Below, piece after piece: positions 1 through 5,006 of a stretch of 5,429 nt of DNA. The notes below the pieces were generated by a model. It was not told the DNA's origin. It ran no database searches and saw only the letters and a program-made list of their open reading frames with translations. Source of the stretch: Comamonadaceae bacterium. GTDB lineage: Bacteria; Pseudomonadota; Gammaproteobacteria; Burkholderiales; Burkholderiaceae_C. The stretch covers positions 1-5,429 of the forward strand of contig JAIXXW010000344.1 in the NCBI GenBank assembly GCA_027490555.1, written 5' to 3'. How positions within the stretch are numbered: the stretch's first letter is position 1; each line of letters opens with the position of its first letter. The position numbers were made by a program, and so were the translations under genes.

Positions 1-443
1 ATGCGGCGCACCTGCACCGGATCGTCCGGCAACTCCCCTTCGGAGCCTGGCACGCAGGGCACACCGGCGCGAATCATGGCTTGCTTGGCCGAGACCTTGT
101 CGCCCATGATGCGGATGGATTCGGGCGTGGGGCCGATGAACTGGAAACCGCTCTTTTCGACACGCTCGGCGAAATCGGCGTTTTCACTGAGAAAGCCATA
201 GCCGGGGTGAATGGCTTCGGCATCGGTGACTTCGGCCGCCGAAATGATGGCCGGCATGTTCAGGTAGCTCAGCGGCGATGCCGCAGGGCCGATGCACACC
301 GCTTCTTCGGCCAACTTGACGTATTTGGCTTCTTTGTCGGCTTCCGAGTAAACCATCACCGCCTTGACGCCCAGCTCGCGACAAGCCCGCTGGATCCGCA
401 AAGCGATCTCGCCCCGATTGGCGACCAGGATTTTCTTGAACAT
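1..443 (-). CDS. accC: Biotin carboxylase subunit of acetyl-CoA carboxylase (AccC), N-terminal part; C-terminus beyond window
   Basis: AccC carboxylates the biotin on AccB using ATP and bicarbonate, the first half-reaction of the cytoplasmic acetyl-CoA carboxylase that makes malonyl-CoA. About 147 codons are in the window, against roughly 450 in the family, so only the N-terminal biotin carboxylase domain and the approach to the ATP-grasp domain are seen. The frame opens with the family hallmark MFKKILVANRGEIALRI (residues 1-17), followed by EAIHPGYGFLSENADFA (about 76-92), FIGP (102-105) and GDKVSAK (114-120), all typical of biotin carboxylases. The ATG at 441-443 is 15 bases after the accB stop, behind a modest GGGGA ribosome site, so accB and accC are very probably one operon. 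No stop or frameshift is visible. A propionyl-CoA or pyruvate carboxylase subunit is unlikely given the adjacent short AccB. Confidence 0.97.
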   Translation of the reverse strand, partial: MFKKILVANRGEIALRIQRACRELGVKAVMVYSEADKEAKYVKLAEEAVCIGPAASPLSYLNMPAIISAAEVTDAEAIHPGYGFLSENADFAERVEKSGFQFIGPTPESIRIMGDKVSAKQAMIRAGVPCVPGSEGELPDDPVQVRR

Positions 444-458
444 GAAATCCCCGTTGGC

Positions 459-917
459 TTATTCGACGATGAACAAAGGCTGACCGTACTCCACGGCCTG
501 ACCGTTTTCACACAGGATTTGCGTGACGGTGCCAGACTTGTCGGACTCGATCTCGTTGAGGATCTTCATGGCCTCGATGATGCACAGGGTGTCCCCTTCC
601 TTGACCACCGAGCCGATCTGGATGAACGGGGCCGAGCCAGGGCTGGAAGAGCGGTAGAAAGTACCCACCATGGGCGATTTGACAGCGTGCCCCGAGGGCG
701 CGGCCGCTGCCGCTGGCGCGGCCTCGGCCACCACCACCGGGGCAGCCGCCACCGGGGCAGCGACCACGGGGGCTGCCGGCGACATCATCACAGGCTGGGC
801 CAGCACACCCATGCTCTTGACAATGCGCACCTTGCCTTCGGCTTCGGTGATTTCCAGCTCCGACACGTTCGAGTCGGACACCAGGTCAATCAATGTTTTG
901 AGTTTGCGCAAATCCAT
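459..917 (-). CDS. accB: Biotin carboxyl carrier protein of acetyl-CoA carboxylase (AccB/BCCP)
   Basis: This 152-residue protein carries the biotin that shuttles CO2 from AccC to the carboxyltransferase. Residues 1-35 form the conserved N-terminal segment (MDLRKLKTLIDLV start). Residues 47-75 are the flexible Ala/Pro/Val-rich linker. Residues 78-152 form the biotinyl domain, with SPMVGTFYRSSSPG including the 'thumb' region of bacterial BCCPs. The biotinylation motif EAMK puts the biotin on Lys118, and the typical DKSGTV turn follows. Length matches the family. I chose the ATG at 915-917 because GGAGG (922-926) lies 4 bases upstream. A TTG at 927-929 in the same frame would add four residues but would itself overlap that ribosome site. 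The gene is first in the pair with accC. The 160-base AT-rich gap upstream suggests its own promoter. Confidence 0.97.
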   Translation of the reverse strand: MDLRKLKTLIDLVSDSNVSELEITEAEGKVRIVKSMGVLAQPVMMSPAAPVVAAPVAAAPVVVAEAAPAAAAAPSGHAVKSPMVGTFYRSSSPGSAPFIQIGSVVKEGDTLCIIEAMKILNEIESDKSGTVTQILCENGQAVEYGQPLFIVE

Positions 918-921
918 AGAT

Positions 922-927
922 CCTCCC
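922..927 (-). promoter_or_regulatory. Ribosome binding site of accB
   Basis: GGGAGG on the minus strand, 4 bases before the ATG at 915-917. It settles the start of accB in favour of this ATG over the upstream in-frame TTG at 927-929. Confidence 0.8.
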
Positions 928-929
928 AA

Positions 930-1077
930 GCTTTGTGCAGATGCAATGGGCAGAATTTACACTAAATTTCAGTAAAAACCCTGATTTTTTGCTTTTCTTG
1001 TTCCATTTCAATTGGACAAGCAAAGTCAAATCAGAATTTTCAGGAGGTCAAGGGCCCCACATGCCGCGTCGCCCAGA
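930..1077 (-). promoter_or_regulatory. AT-rich intergenic region, probable accBC promoter
   Basis: This gap between the TlpA-like gene and accB is clearly richer in A+T than the coding DNA around it and holds no convincing gene. On the minus strand a TAAATT (954-959) is a possible -10 box, giving a leader of about 30 bases before accB, but no good -35 lies at the right distance. A TTGACT (1023-1028) resembles a -35 box but lacks a good -10 partner 17 bases on. The exact promoter is therefore undecided. An interrupted TTTAC...GTAAA inverted element overlaps the -10 candidate. No terminator with a U-run follows the TlpA-like gene, so readthrough into accBC is possible. Confidence 0.4.
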
Positions 1078-1638
1078 TCAGGCCGATGCGCTCAGCCATT
1101 GGGCCAAGTCATCTGGCAGCAACTGACCCATTTTTTGTCGCCAAATGCTGCCATCTGCTTTTAAAAATACGGTAAACGGCAATCCGCCAACCGTATTGCC
1201 CAGAGATTTGGCCAACTGGGTGCCCTCCAAGCCGGCCAAGCCCACTGGAAATGCCAGGGGTTGACGCTCCAGGAAACGGCGGACGGCGCTGGGTTGGTCG
1301 ATGGCCAAAGCCACAACTTGATGGCCGTTGGGGTTGTTTTCGCGCCAAAAGCTGTTGATCATCGGCAATTCTTCGATGCAAGGGGGGCACCAGGTGGCCC
1401 AGAAATTGACCAGCAAAGGTTTTCCCTTGAACCGCCCCATGCCCAGGCTCTCGCCGGTGGGCGTCTCAAACTGCAGCCCCCACAAAGGCAACTCAGCGGC
1501 AGGGGCCGCAGAGGACGGCCCGTCGCGCCACAAAGCCCATCCCACGCCAGCAACCGCAGCCGCAGCGCCAGCGCCCCACATCCAATGGCGCCTGGAAAGA
1601 TCATGGTTGCGTTGGTTCATGGCCAAATTGTCATTCAT
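1078..1638 (-). CDS. TlpA/ResA-family thioredoxin-like thiol-disulfide oxidoreductase, membrane-anchored or exported
   Basis: This 186-residue protein has a thioredoxin fold of the AhpC/TSA-Redoxin (TlpA/ResA) type. The active site is WCPPC (Trp83, Cys84, Cys87) within VNFWATWCPPC, and the cis-proline is in GGLPFTVF (Pro154). Residues about 19-37 form a single hydrophobic, Ala-rich segment after a basic N-terminus containing SRRHWM (twin Arg 16-17). It is therefore a signal anchor or exported protein whose thioredoxin domain faces the periplasm. The twin arginine leaves Tat export possible, though the motif is imperfect. Family members reduce disulfides, for example in cytochrome c maturation; the substrate here cannot be told. 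The start at 1636-1638 overlaps the preceding stop as ATGA, implying translational coupling. A second in-frame ATG at 1618-1620 would give 180 residues. The open frame extends much further upstream, but that stretch is a shadow of the neighbouring gene. Confidence 0.9.
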   Translation of the reverse strand: MNDNLAMNQRNHDLSRRHWMWGAGAAAAVAGVGWALWRDGPSSAAPAAELPLWGLQFETPTGESLGMGRFKGKPLLVNFWATWCPPCIEELPMINSFWRENNPNGHQVVALAIDQPSAVRRFLERQPLAFPVGLAGLEGTQLAKSLGNTVGGLPFTVFLKADGSIWRQKMGQLLPDDLAQWLSASA

Positions 1639-2219
1639 GCCGCCATCAGGCGCTCCAGGGCCGCCAAATCCCCCCGGGGCGAACGGCCTTGTGCGTCTGG
1701 CAACAAGGCACCGCGCAGGTCGTCCAGATCGTGAATGCGCAGGTGCAGACCCACATCTTCGTTCAAGGCCGCACAAAAAATGTGCAGGCTCAGCACCTGC
1801 ACATCGTCGCCATGCAGGCCACGCACGGTCTGCACTTCGTAACGCAGGTTCTGGTTGATCAGGGCGATCTCGGCCGATTTGGGGTCGTCGCAAAACAAGG
1901 CCAGATCGACATCGCACAAACGCGTGGCCCAACCCTGCCAGACCGCCCCTCCCAGGTGAGGACGAAATTCGGCCAGGCGACGCATCCACACCTGTGCCAA
2001 TTCGCGCAAGGCCTTGAGCTCGCCCGGCTGCGTGTCGGCACAAAACAAGGCAATGTGCTCGCGCACCTCGGACTCCACCAGGTCGTTGGTGGGCAAGGCG
2101 GTTCGGGCGGGCAGGCCCAGCTCCTTGAGGGCACGGTGCTTGGCCGGTCCAAAGGCCAGGCCTTCTTCGACCACCAGGCGGGCTGCGGTCGCGGCAATTT
2201 CCAGGGCAAGGTCGTTCAT
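1635..2219 (-). CDS. Conserved protein with a nucleotidyltransferase-like (pol-beta fold) motif, function unknown
   Basis: I do not recognise a characterised homologue for this 194-residue protein. It appears soluble: no signal peptide or membrane segment is visible. Residues 89-106 (LGGAVWQGWATRLCDVDL) fit the pol-beta nucleotidyltransferase signature, hG[GS] followed after 9-13 residues by Dh[DE]h, with Gly90-Gly91 and the pair Asp103/Asp105. The third acidic residue expected on a later strand is not clear: the candidate strand VQVLSLHIF (about 140-148) has no acid, although Asp138-Asp139 lie just before it. The N-terminal part (FGPAKHRALKELGLPARTALP, about 23-43) is helical in character and outside the signature. 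I chose the ATG at 2217-2219, since the frame further upstream crosses into the divergent mpl start; no strong ribosome site is visible. Its stop overlaps the TlpA-like start by ATGA, so the two are probably co-translated. Confidence 0.8.
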   Translation of the reverse strand: MNDLALEIAATAARLVVEEGLAFGPAKHRALKELGLPARTALPTNDLVESEVREHIALFCADTQPGELKALRELAQVWMRRLAEFRPHLGGAVWQGWATRLCDVDLALFCDDPKSAEIALINQNLRYEVQTVRGLHGDDVQVLSLHIFCAALNEDVGLHLRIHDLDDLRGALLPDAQGRSPRGDLAALERLMAA

Positions 2220-2291
2220 CGGCACCGATTGTGACGGGTCCTGGCCCCATCGGCCCCAGAAGGCAAGCCATGGCCCCCCTAAAATCCCAGC
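2220..2291. promoter_or_regulatory. Divergent intergenic region between the nucleotidyltransferase-like gene and mpl
   Basis: This 72-base spacer must carry promoters for both directions unless they lie inside the genes. On the plus strand TAAAAT (2280-2285) is a fair -10 box ending 6 bases before the mpl ATG, with no recognisable -35 at 17 bases. On the minus strand CACAAT is a weak -10 candidate (2228-2233). Neither start codon has a clear Shine-Dalgarno sequence nearby. Confidence 0.4.
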
Positions 2292-3659
2292 ATGCATATT
2301 CATATTTTGGGCATTTGTGGCACCTTCATGGGGGGCCTGGCCGCGCTGGCCCGCGAGGCAGGGCACCGGGTCACCGGCTGCGATGCGGGCGTTTACCCGC
2401 CCATGAGCGATCAGCTCAGGGCTTTGGGCATCGATTTGATCGAGGGCTTTGACGCCGACCAGATGGCCCTGAAACCCGACATGTTCGTGGTGGGCAACGT
2501 GGTCAGCCGCGCCCGCGGGGCCGACGGGAGCCCCAAATTCCCGCTCATGGAAGCCATTTTGGAAGCCTCAGCACCCTACACCAGTGGCCCGCAATGGCTG
2601 GCCGAGCATGTGCTGCAAGGCCGCCATGTGCTGGCCGTGGCGGGCACCCACGGCAAAACCACCACCACCTCGATGCTGGCCTGGGTCCTGGAGCAAGCCG
2701 GACTGCAGCCGGGTTTTCTGGTGGGCGGCGTGCCGCTGAACTTTGGCGTGTCGGCCCGTTTGGGTGACGGACCATTTTTCGTGATCGAGGCCGACGAATA
2801 CGACACCGCCTTTTTCGACAAACGCAGCAAGTTTGTGCATTACCGCCCGCGCACGGCCATCCTGAACAACCTTGAATTCGACCACGCCGACATCTTTGAC
2901 GATCTGGCCGCCATCGAGCGCCAGTTCCACCACCTGGTGCGCACCGTGCCCGGCTCGGGCCGCGTGGTGGTCAACGGGCTGGAAGAAAGCCTCACCCGTG
3001 TGCTGGCGCAAGGTTGCTGGAGCGAAGTGCGCAGCTTTGGCTCGGCCGTGAGCGACTGGGTGGCCGAGGGCGAGCCCTCGCAGTTCAAGGTGCTGCAAGC
3101 CGGTCGAGCCGTGGCCGATGTGCACTGGCGCCTGGGCGGTGTGCACAACCAGCTCAACGCGCTGGCCACCATCGCCGCCGCCGACCATGTGGGCGTGCCG
3201 CCGTCCACCGCAGCCCAGGCGCTGTCCAGCTTTGAGAATGTCAAGCGCCGCATGGAAGTGCGCGGCACGGTGAACGGCATCACCGTCTATGACGACTTCG
3301 CCCACCACCCCACCGCGATCCGCACCACCATCAACGGCCTGCGCCGCCAGGTGGGCGACGCGCGCATCCTGGCCATCTTCGAGCCGCGCAGCAACACCAT
3401 GAAACTGGGCACCATGAAAGCCCAGCTGCCCTGGAGCCTGGAAGAAGCCGACCTCGCGTTTTGCCACTCGGGCGGCCTGGGTTGGGACGCGACCTCGGCG
3501 CTTGCCCCCATGGGCGCACGTGCGCAAGTGGGCGCCAGCATTGACGAGCTGCTGGCGCAAGTGCTGGCGCAGGTGAAACCCGGCGACCAGCTGCTGTGCA
3601 TGAGCAATGGCGGCTTTGGCGGGATTCACGCCAAGCTGCTGCAAGCCCTCAAGGGCTGA
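2292..3659 (+). CDS. mpl: UDP-N-acetylmuramate:L-alanyl-gamma-D-glutamyl-meso-diaminopimelate ligase (Mpl)
   Basis: Mpl attaches the tripeptide recovered from old murein to UDP-MurNAc, returning it to cytoplasmic peptidoglycan synthesis. The 455 residues match the family length and the Mur ligase three-domain plan. The N-terminal UDP-binding Rossmann segment is HIHILGICGTFMGGLA (2-17). The ATP P-loop is GTHGKTTTTS (118-127). The central-domain motifs are EADEYDTAFFDKRSKF (166-181) and NNLEFDHADIF (192-202). The C-terminal domain begins near DDFAHHPTA (334-342) and ends with MSNGGFGGIH (437-446). GICGTFMGG, EYDTAFFDKRSKF and the SNGGFGGIH tail distinguish Mpl from the related MurC. The ATG at 2292 starts exactly where the conserved sequence begins, although no ribosome site is evident. 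It is divergent from the nucleotidyltransferase-like gene and overlaps the convergent aroG end by 11 bases. Confidence 0.97.
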   Translation: MHIHILGICGTFMGGLAALAREAGHRVTGCDAGVYPPMSDQLRALGIDLIEGFDADQMALKPDMFVVGNVVSRARGADGSPKFPLMEAILEASAPYTSGPQWLAEHVLQGRHVLAVAGTHGKTTTTSMLAWVLEQAGLQPGFLVGGVPLNFGVSARLGDGPFFVIEADEYDTAFFDKRSKFVHYRPRTAILNNLEFDHADIFDDLAAIERQFHHLVRTVPGSGRVVVNGLEESLTRVLAQGCWSEVRSFGSAVSDWVAEGEPSQFKVLQAGRAVADVHWRLGGVHNQLNALATIAAADHVGVPPSTAAQALSSFENVKRRMEVRGTVNGITVYDDFAHHPTAIRTTINGLRRQVGDARILAIFEPRSNTMKLGTMKAQLPWSLEEADLAFCHSGGLGWDATSALAPMGARAQVGASIDELLAQVLAQVKPGDQLLCMSNGGFGGIHAKLLQALKG

Positions 3660-4776
3660 TGGCGCGACGCGCCTTGACCGCGTCCGACAAGACCTGCAGC
3701 ACGCCTTCGCTGTCGTCCCAGCCGATGCAAGCGTCGGTGATGCTTTGGCCATAGGCCAGCTTCGCCACATCGTCCTTGCCCGGCGTGAACTTTTGGGCGC
3801 CGTCCTTGAGGTGGCTTTCGACCATGACGCCAAACACCTGGCGTGAGCCACCGCCGATCTGCGCGGCAATGTCTTGGGCCACATCGATCTGACGCTCGTG
3901 CTTTTTGCTGCTGTTGGCGTGGCTGCAATCGACCATCAGGGAGGCGGGCAGCTTGGCCGCCTCGAGCTCCTTGCAGGCCGCAGCCACACTCTGGGCGTCG
4001 TAATTGGGGGTCTTGCCACCCCGCAAAATCACATGGCAATCCTGGTTGCCCTGGGTCTGCACGATGGCGACCTGGCCGTTTTTGTGCACCGACAAGAAGT
4101 GATGGCCGCGGGCGGCCGCCTGGATCGCGTCGGTGGCGATCTTGATGTTGCCGTCGGTGCCGTTTTTGAAACCGATCGGGGCCGACAGGCCCGATGCCAA
4201 CTCGCGGTGGACCTGGCTTTCGGTGGTGCGCGCACCGATGGCGCCCCAGCTGATCAGATCGCCGATGTACTGGGGGGAAATCACGTCCAGGAACTCGCTG
4301 CCCGCCGGCAGGCCCTGGCGGTTGATCTCGATCAGCAACTGGCGTGCGATGCGCAGGCCTTCGTCGATGCGGTAGCTCTCGTCCAGGTAGGGGTCATTGA
4401 TCAGGCCTTTCCAGCCCACGGTGGTGCGGGGTTTCTCGAAATACACCCGCATCACGATTTCCAGGGTGTCCGCGTACTTCTCGCGCAGGGGCTTCAAGCG
4501 GCGGGCGTAATCCAGGGCAGCGGCCGGATCGTGGATCGAGCAGGGGCCGATGATGACCAGCAGGCGGTCGTCCTGGCCATGCACGATGCGCTGGATGGCT
4601 TGGCGGGTCTGGGCGATCAGGGTCTCCGTCGCCGTGCCGGCGATCGGGAAAAAGCGGATCAGGTGTTCTGGCGGGGGCAGCACGGTGATGTCCTTGATGC
4701 GTTCGTCGTCGGTCTGGCCGGTGCGGTCGGCGGCGTTCGGGTACCAGCTCTCGGGGGCTGCGGTTTTGGCATTCAT
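3649..4776 (-). CDS. aroG: Class I 3-deoxy-7-phosphoheptulonate (DAHP) synthase, AroG-like
   Basis: This enzyme condenses phosphoenolpyruvate and erythrose 4-phosphate to DAHP, the first step of the shikimate pathway to Phe, Tyr and Trp. The 375 residues form a single (beta/alpha)8 barrel with an N-terminal extension slightly longer than in E. coli AroG. The metal ligands match the family: Cys79 in GPCSIHD, His286 in DCSHANSS, Glu320 in MVESHL and Asp348 in ITDACIGW. Substrate-site motifs KPRTTVGWKGLINDP (115-129) and GFKNGTDG (202-209) are intact. From memory, segments such as WGAIGARTTESQVHRELASGL, CSHANSSK and the DAVKARR tail resemble the Phe-sensitive AroG more than AroF or AroH, but the feedback inhibitor cannot be proved from sequence alone. 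The ATG at 4774-4776 follows GAGGAG by 6 bases; the frame stays open to 4899 but that extension is not conserved. The gene lies behind an attenuator. Confidence 0.96.
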   Translation of the reverse strand: MNAKTAAPESWYPNAADRTGQTDDERIKDITVLPPPEHLIRFFPIAGTATETLIAQTRQAIQRIVHGQDDRLLVIIGPCSIHDPAAALDYARRLKPLREKYADTLEIVMRVYFEKPRTTVGWKGLINDPYLDESYRIDEGLRIARQLLIEINRQGLPAGSEFLDVISPQYIGDLISWGAIGARTTESQVHRELASGLSAPIGFKNGTDGNIKIATDAIQAAARGHHFLSVHKNGQVAIVQTQGNQDCHVILRGGKTPNYDAQSVAAACKELEAAKLPASLMVDCSHANSSKKHERQIDVAQDIAAQIGGGSRQVFGVMVESHLKDGAQKFTPGKDDVAKLAYGQSITDACIGWDDSEGVLQVLSDAVKARRAISP

Positions 4777-4782
4777 CGTGGA

Positions 4783-4788
4783 CTCCTC
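4783..4788 (-). promoter_or_regulatory. Ribosome binding site of aroG
   Basis: GAGGAG on the minus strand, 6 bases before the aroG ATG (4774-4776) and after the U-run of the attenuator. It rules out the longer reading frame that begins near 4899. Confidence 0.85.
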
Positions 4789-4803
4789 AATTGAAAACAG
4801 GTG

Positions 4804-4837
4804 AAAAAAAACCGCCGGGCTTGGGGGCTCCGGCGGT
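4804..4837 (-). terminator. Rho-independent terminator of the aroG leader (attenuator)
   Basis: On the minus strand ACCGCCGG (4830-4837) and CCGGCGGT (4811-4818) form a perfect 8-base-pair stem around an 11-base loop. The stem runs directly into eight T residues (4804-4811, the first shared with the stem). This is a textbook intrinsic terminator for transcription moving towards aroG. It lies about 22 bases after the leader peptide stop and 28 bases before the aroG start, so it cuts off aroG itself. It will also end any readthrough from tldD. Confidence 0.92.
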
Positions 4838-4885
4838 GTGTGTCGAGATGTTCGGGTGCTTATGCGCTCGCCTCTCGTCCGCCGG
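4830..4885 (-). promoter_or_regulatory. Putative antiterminator pairing in the aroG leader
   Basis: CCGGCGG inside the leader peptide gene (4879-4885, codons 17-19) is identical to the 3' arm of the terminator. It is a perfect 7-base-pair partner for the terminator 5' arm CCGCCGG (4830-4836). If this pairing forms first, the terminator cannot. A shorter CGCCG in codons 4-6 (4919-4923) can in turn pair with CGGCG (4880-4884) and compete with the antiterminator, giving the classic 1:2, 2:3, 3:4 arrangement. The pairing is read from sequence; its use in vivo is inferred. Confidence 0.7.
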
Positions 4886-4934
4886 GGACAGAGAACCAAA
4901 AGTAAAAAAAGTAAAAAGCGGCGCGCACTGACAT
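4860..4934 (-). CDS. Aromatic-rich leader peptide of the aroG attenuator
   Basis: This is a 24-codon open frame starting with ATG (4932-4934) and ending with TAA (4860-4862). Residues 7-14 read FYFFYFWF: five Phe, two Tyr and one Trp in an unbroken run, after MSVRAA and before SVPGGREASA. Such a run directly upstream of a terminator and the gene for the first aromatic-pathway enzyme is the signature of a ribosome-sensed attenuator. Translation speed here would report the supply of charged tRNA-Phe, tRNA-Tyr and possibly tRNA-Trp. The peptide itself is probably of no further use. Its ribosome site is poor (GAAG, 4938-4941, three bases before ATG), and an in-frame TTG lies three codons upstream. 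By family logic, starvation stalls the ribosome on the run, favours the antiterminator and switches aroG on. It is known from sequence only; no homologue comparison was possible. Confidence 0.88.
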   Translation of the reverse strand: MSVRAAFYFFYFWFSVPGGREASA

Positions 4935-4941
4935 GGGCTTC

Positions 4942-4950
4942 AATGTATCA
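4942..4950 (-). promoter_or_regulatory. Possible extended -10 promoter of the aroG leader
   Basis: TGATACATT on the minus strand has a TG one base ahead of TACATT, which matches 4 of 6 bases of the -10 consensus. No -35 is recognisable 17 bases upstream, as is common for extended -10 promoters. Transcription would begin only one or two bases before the leader peptide ATG, so either the leader is almost leaderless or the real promoter is further upstream. Confidence 0.35.
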
Positions 4951-4957
4951 CAGCTTG

Positions 4958-4980
4958 GGACCTGCCCCTGGCGGACCTGC
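4958..4980. repeat. Two 8-base direct repeats upstream of the aroG leader
   Basis: GGACCTGC occurs at 4958-4965 and again at 4973-4980 on the plus strand, 15 bases apart. The pair sits between the tldD stop and the possible leader promoter, over the region where a -35 box would be. It might bind a regulator, or be chance in GC-rich DNA. Confidence 0.3.
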
Positions 4981-5006
4981 GCCAAGGCCAAGCCGAACAG
5001 CAAGGT

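Noticed and set aside
81..965. Long plus-strand open frame (294 codons) across accB and accC
   Set aside because: It is antisense to two clearly recognisable genes, has a His/Arg/Gly-rich composition typical of a reverse-frame shadow in GC-rich DNA, and shows no family motif.
1051..1078. Possible terminator after the TlpA-like gene (GGGC...GCCC)
   Set aside because: Only a short stem can be drawn and there is no U-run on the minus strand.
1042..1126. Plus-strand 21-codon frame at 1061-1126 preceded by AGGAGGT
   Set aside because: The ribosome-site match is good but 12 bases from the ATG. The frame is antisense to the conserved end of the TlpA-like gene and has no notable composition; probably chance.
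1639..2271. N-terminal extension of the TlpA-like protein to 397 residues
   Set aside because: The extra part is low-complexity Arg/Gly/Ala/Pro sequence read out of frame through the nucleotidyltransferase-like gene, whose own frame has coherent protein sequence.
2220..2366. Extension of the nucleotidyltransferase-like protein upstream to 243 residues
   Set aside because: The additional residues would be encoded antisense to the start of mpl and look like translated intergenic sequence.
2568..3884. Long minus-strand open frame (438 codons) opposite mpl
   Set aside because: mpl is unambiguous on the plus strand; this frame is a His/Ala/Gly-rich shadow and also runs into the end of aroG in another frame.
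3874..4794. Plus-strand open frame (306 codons) opposite aroG
   Set aside because: Antisense shadow of a well-conserved DAHP synthase; no domain is recognisable.
4804..4837. Hairpin as simply the tldD terminator
   Set aside because: It lies about 170 bases past the tldD stop, after an aromatic-rich peptide frame containing an exact competitor for the stem, and just before aroG. Attenuation explains all of these; ending tldD readthrough may be a secondary effect.
4777..4899. N-terminal extension of aroG to 416 residues
   Set aside because: The frame passes through the terminator and its U-run and overlaps the leader peptide in another frame. The ATG at 4774-4776 has a strong GAGGAG site and conserved-length protein follows.
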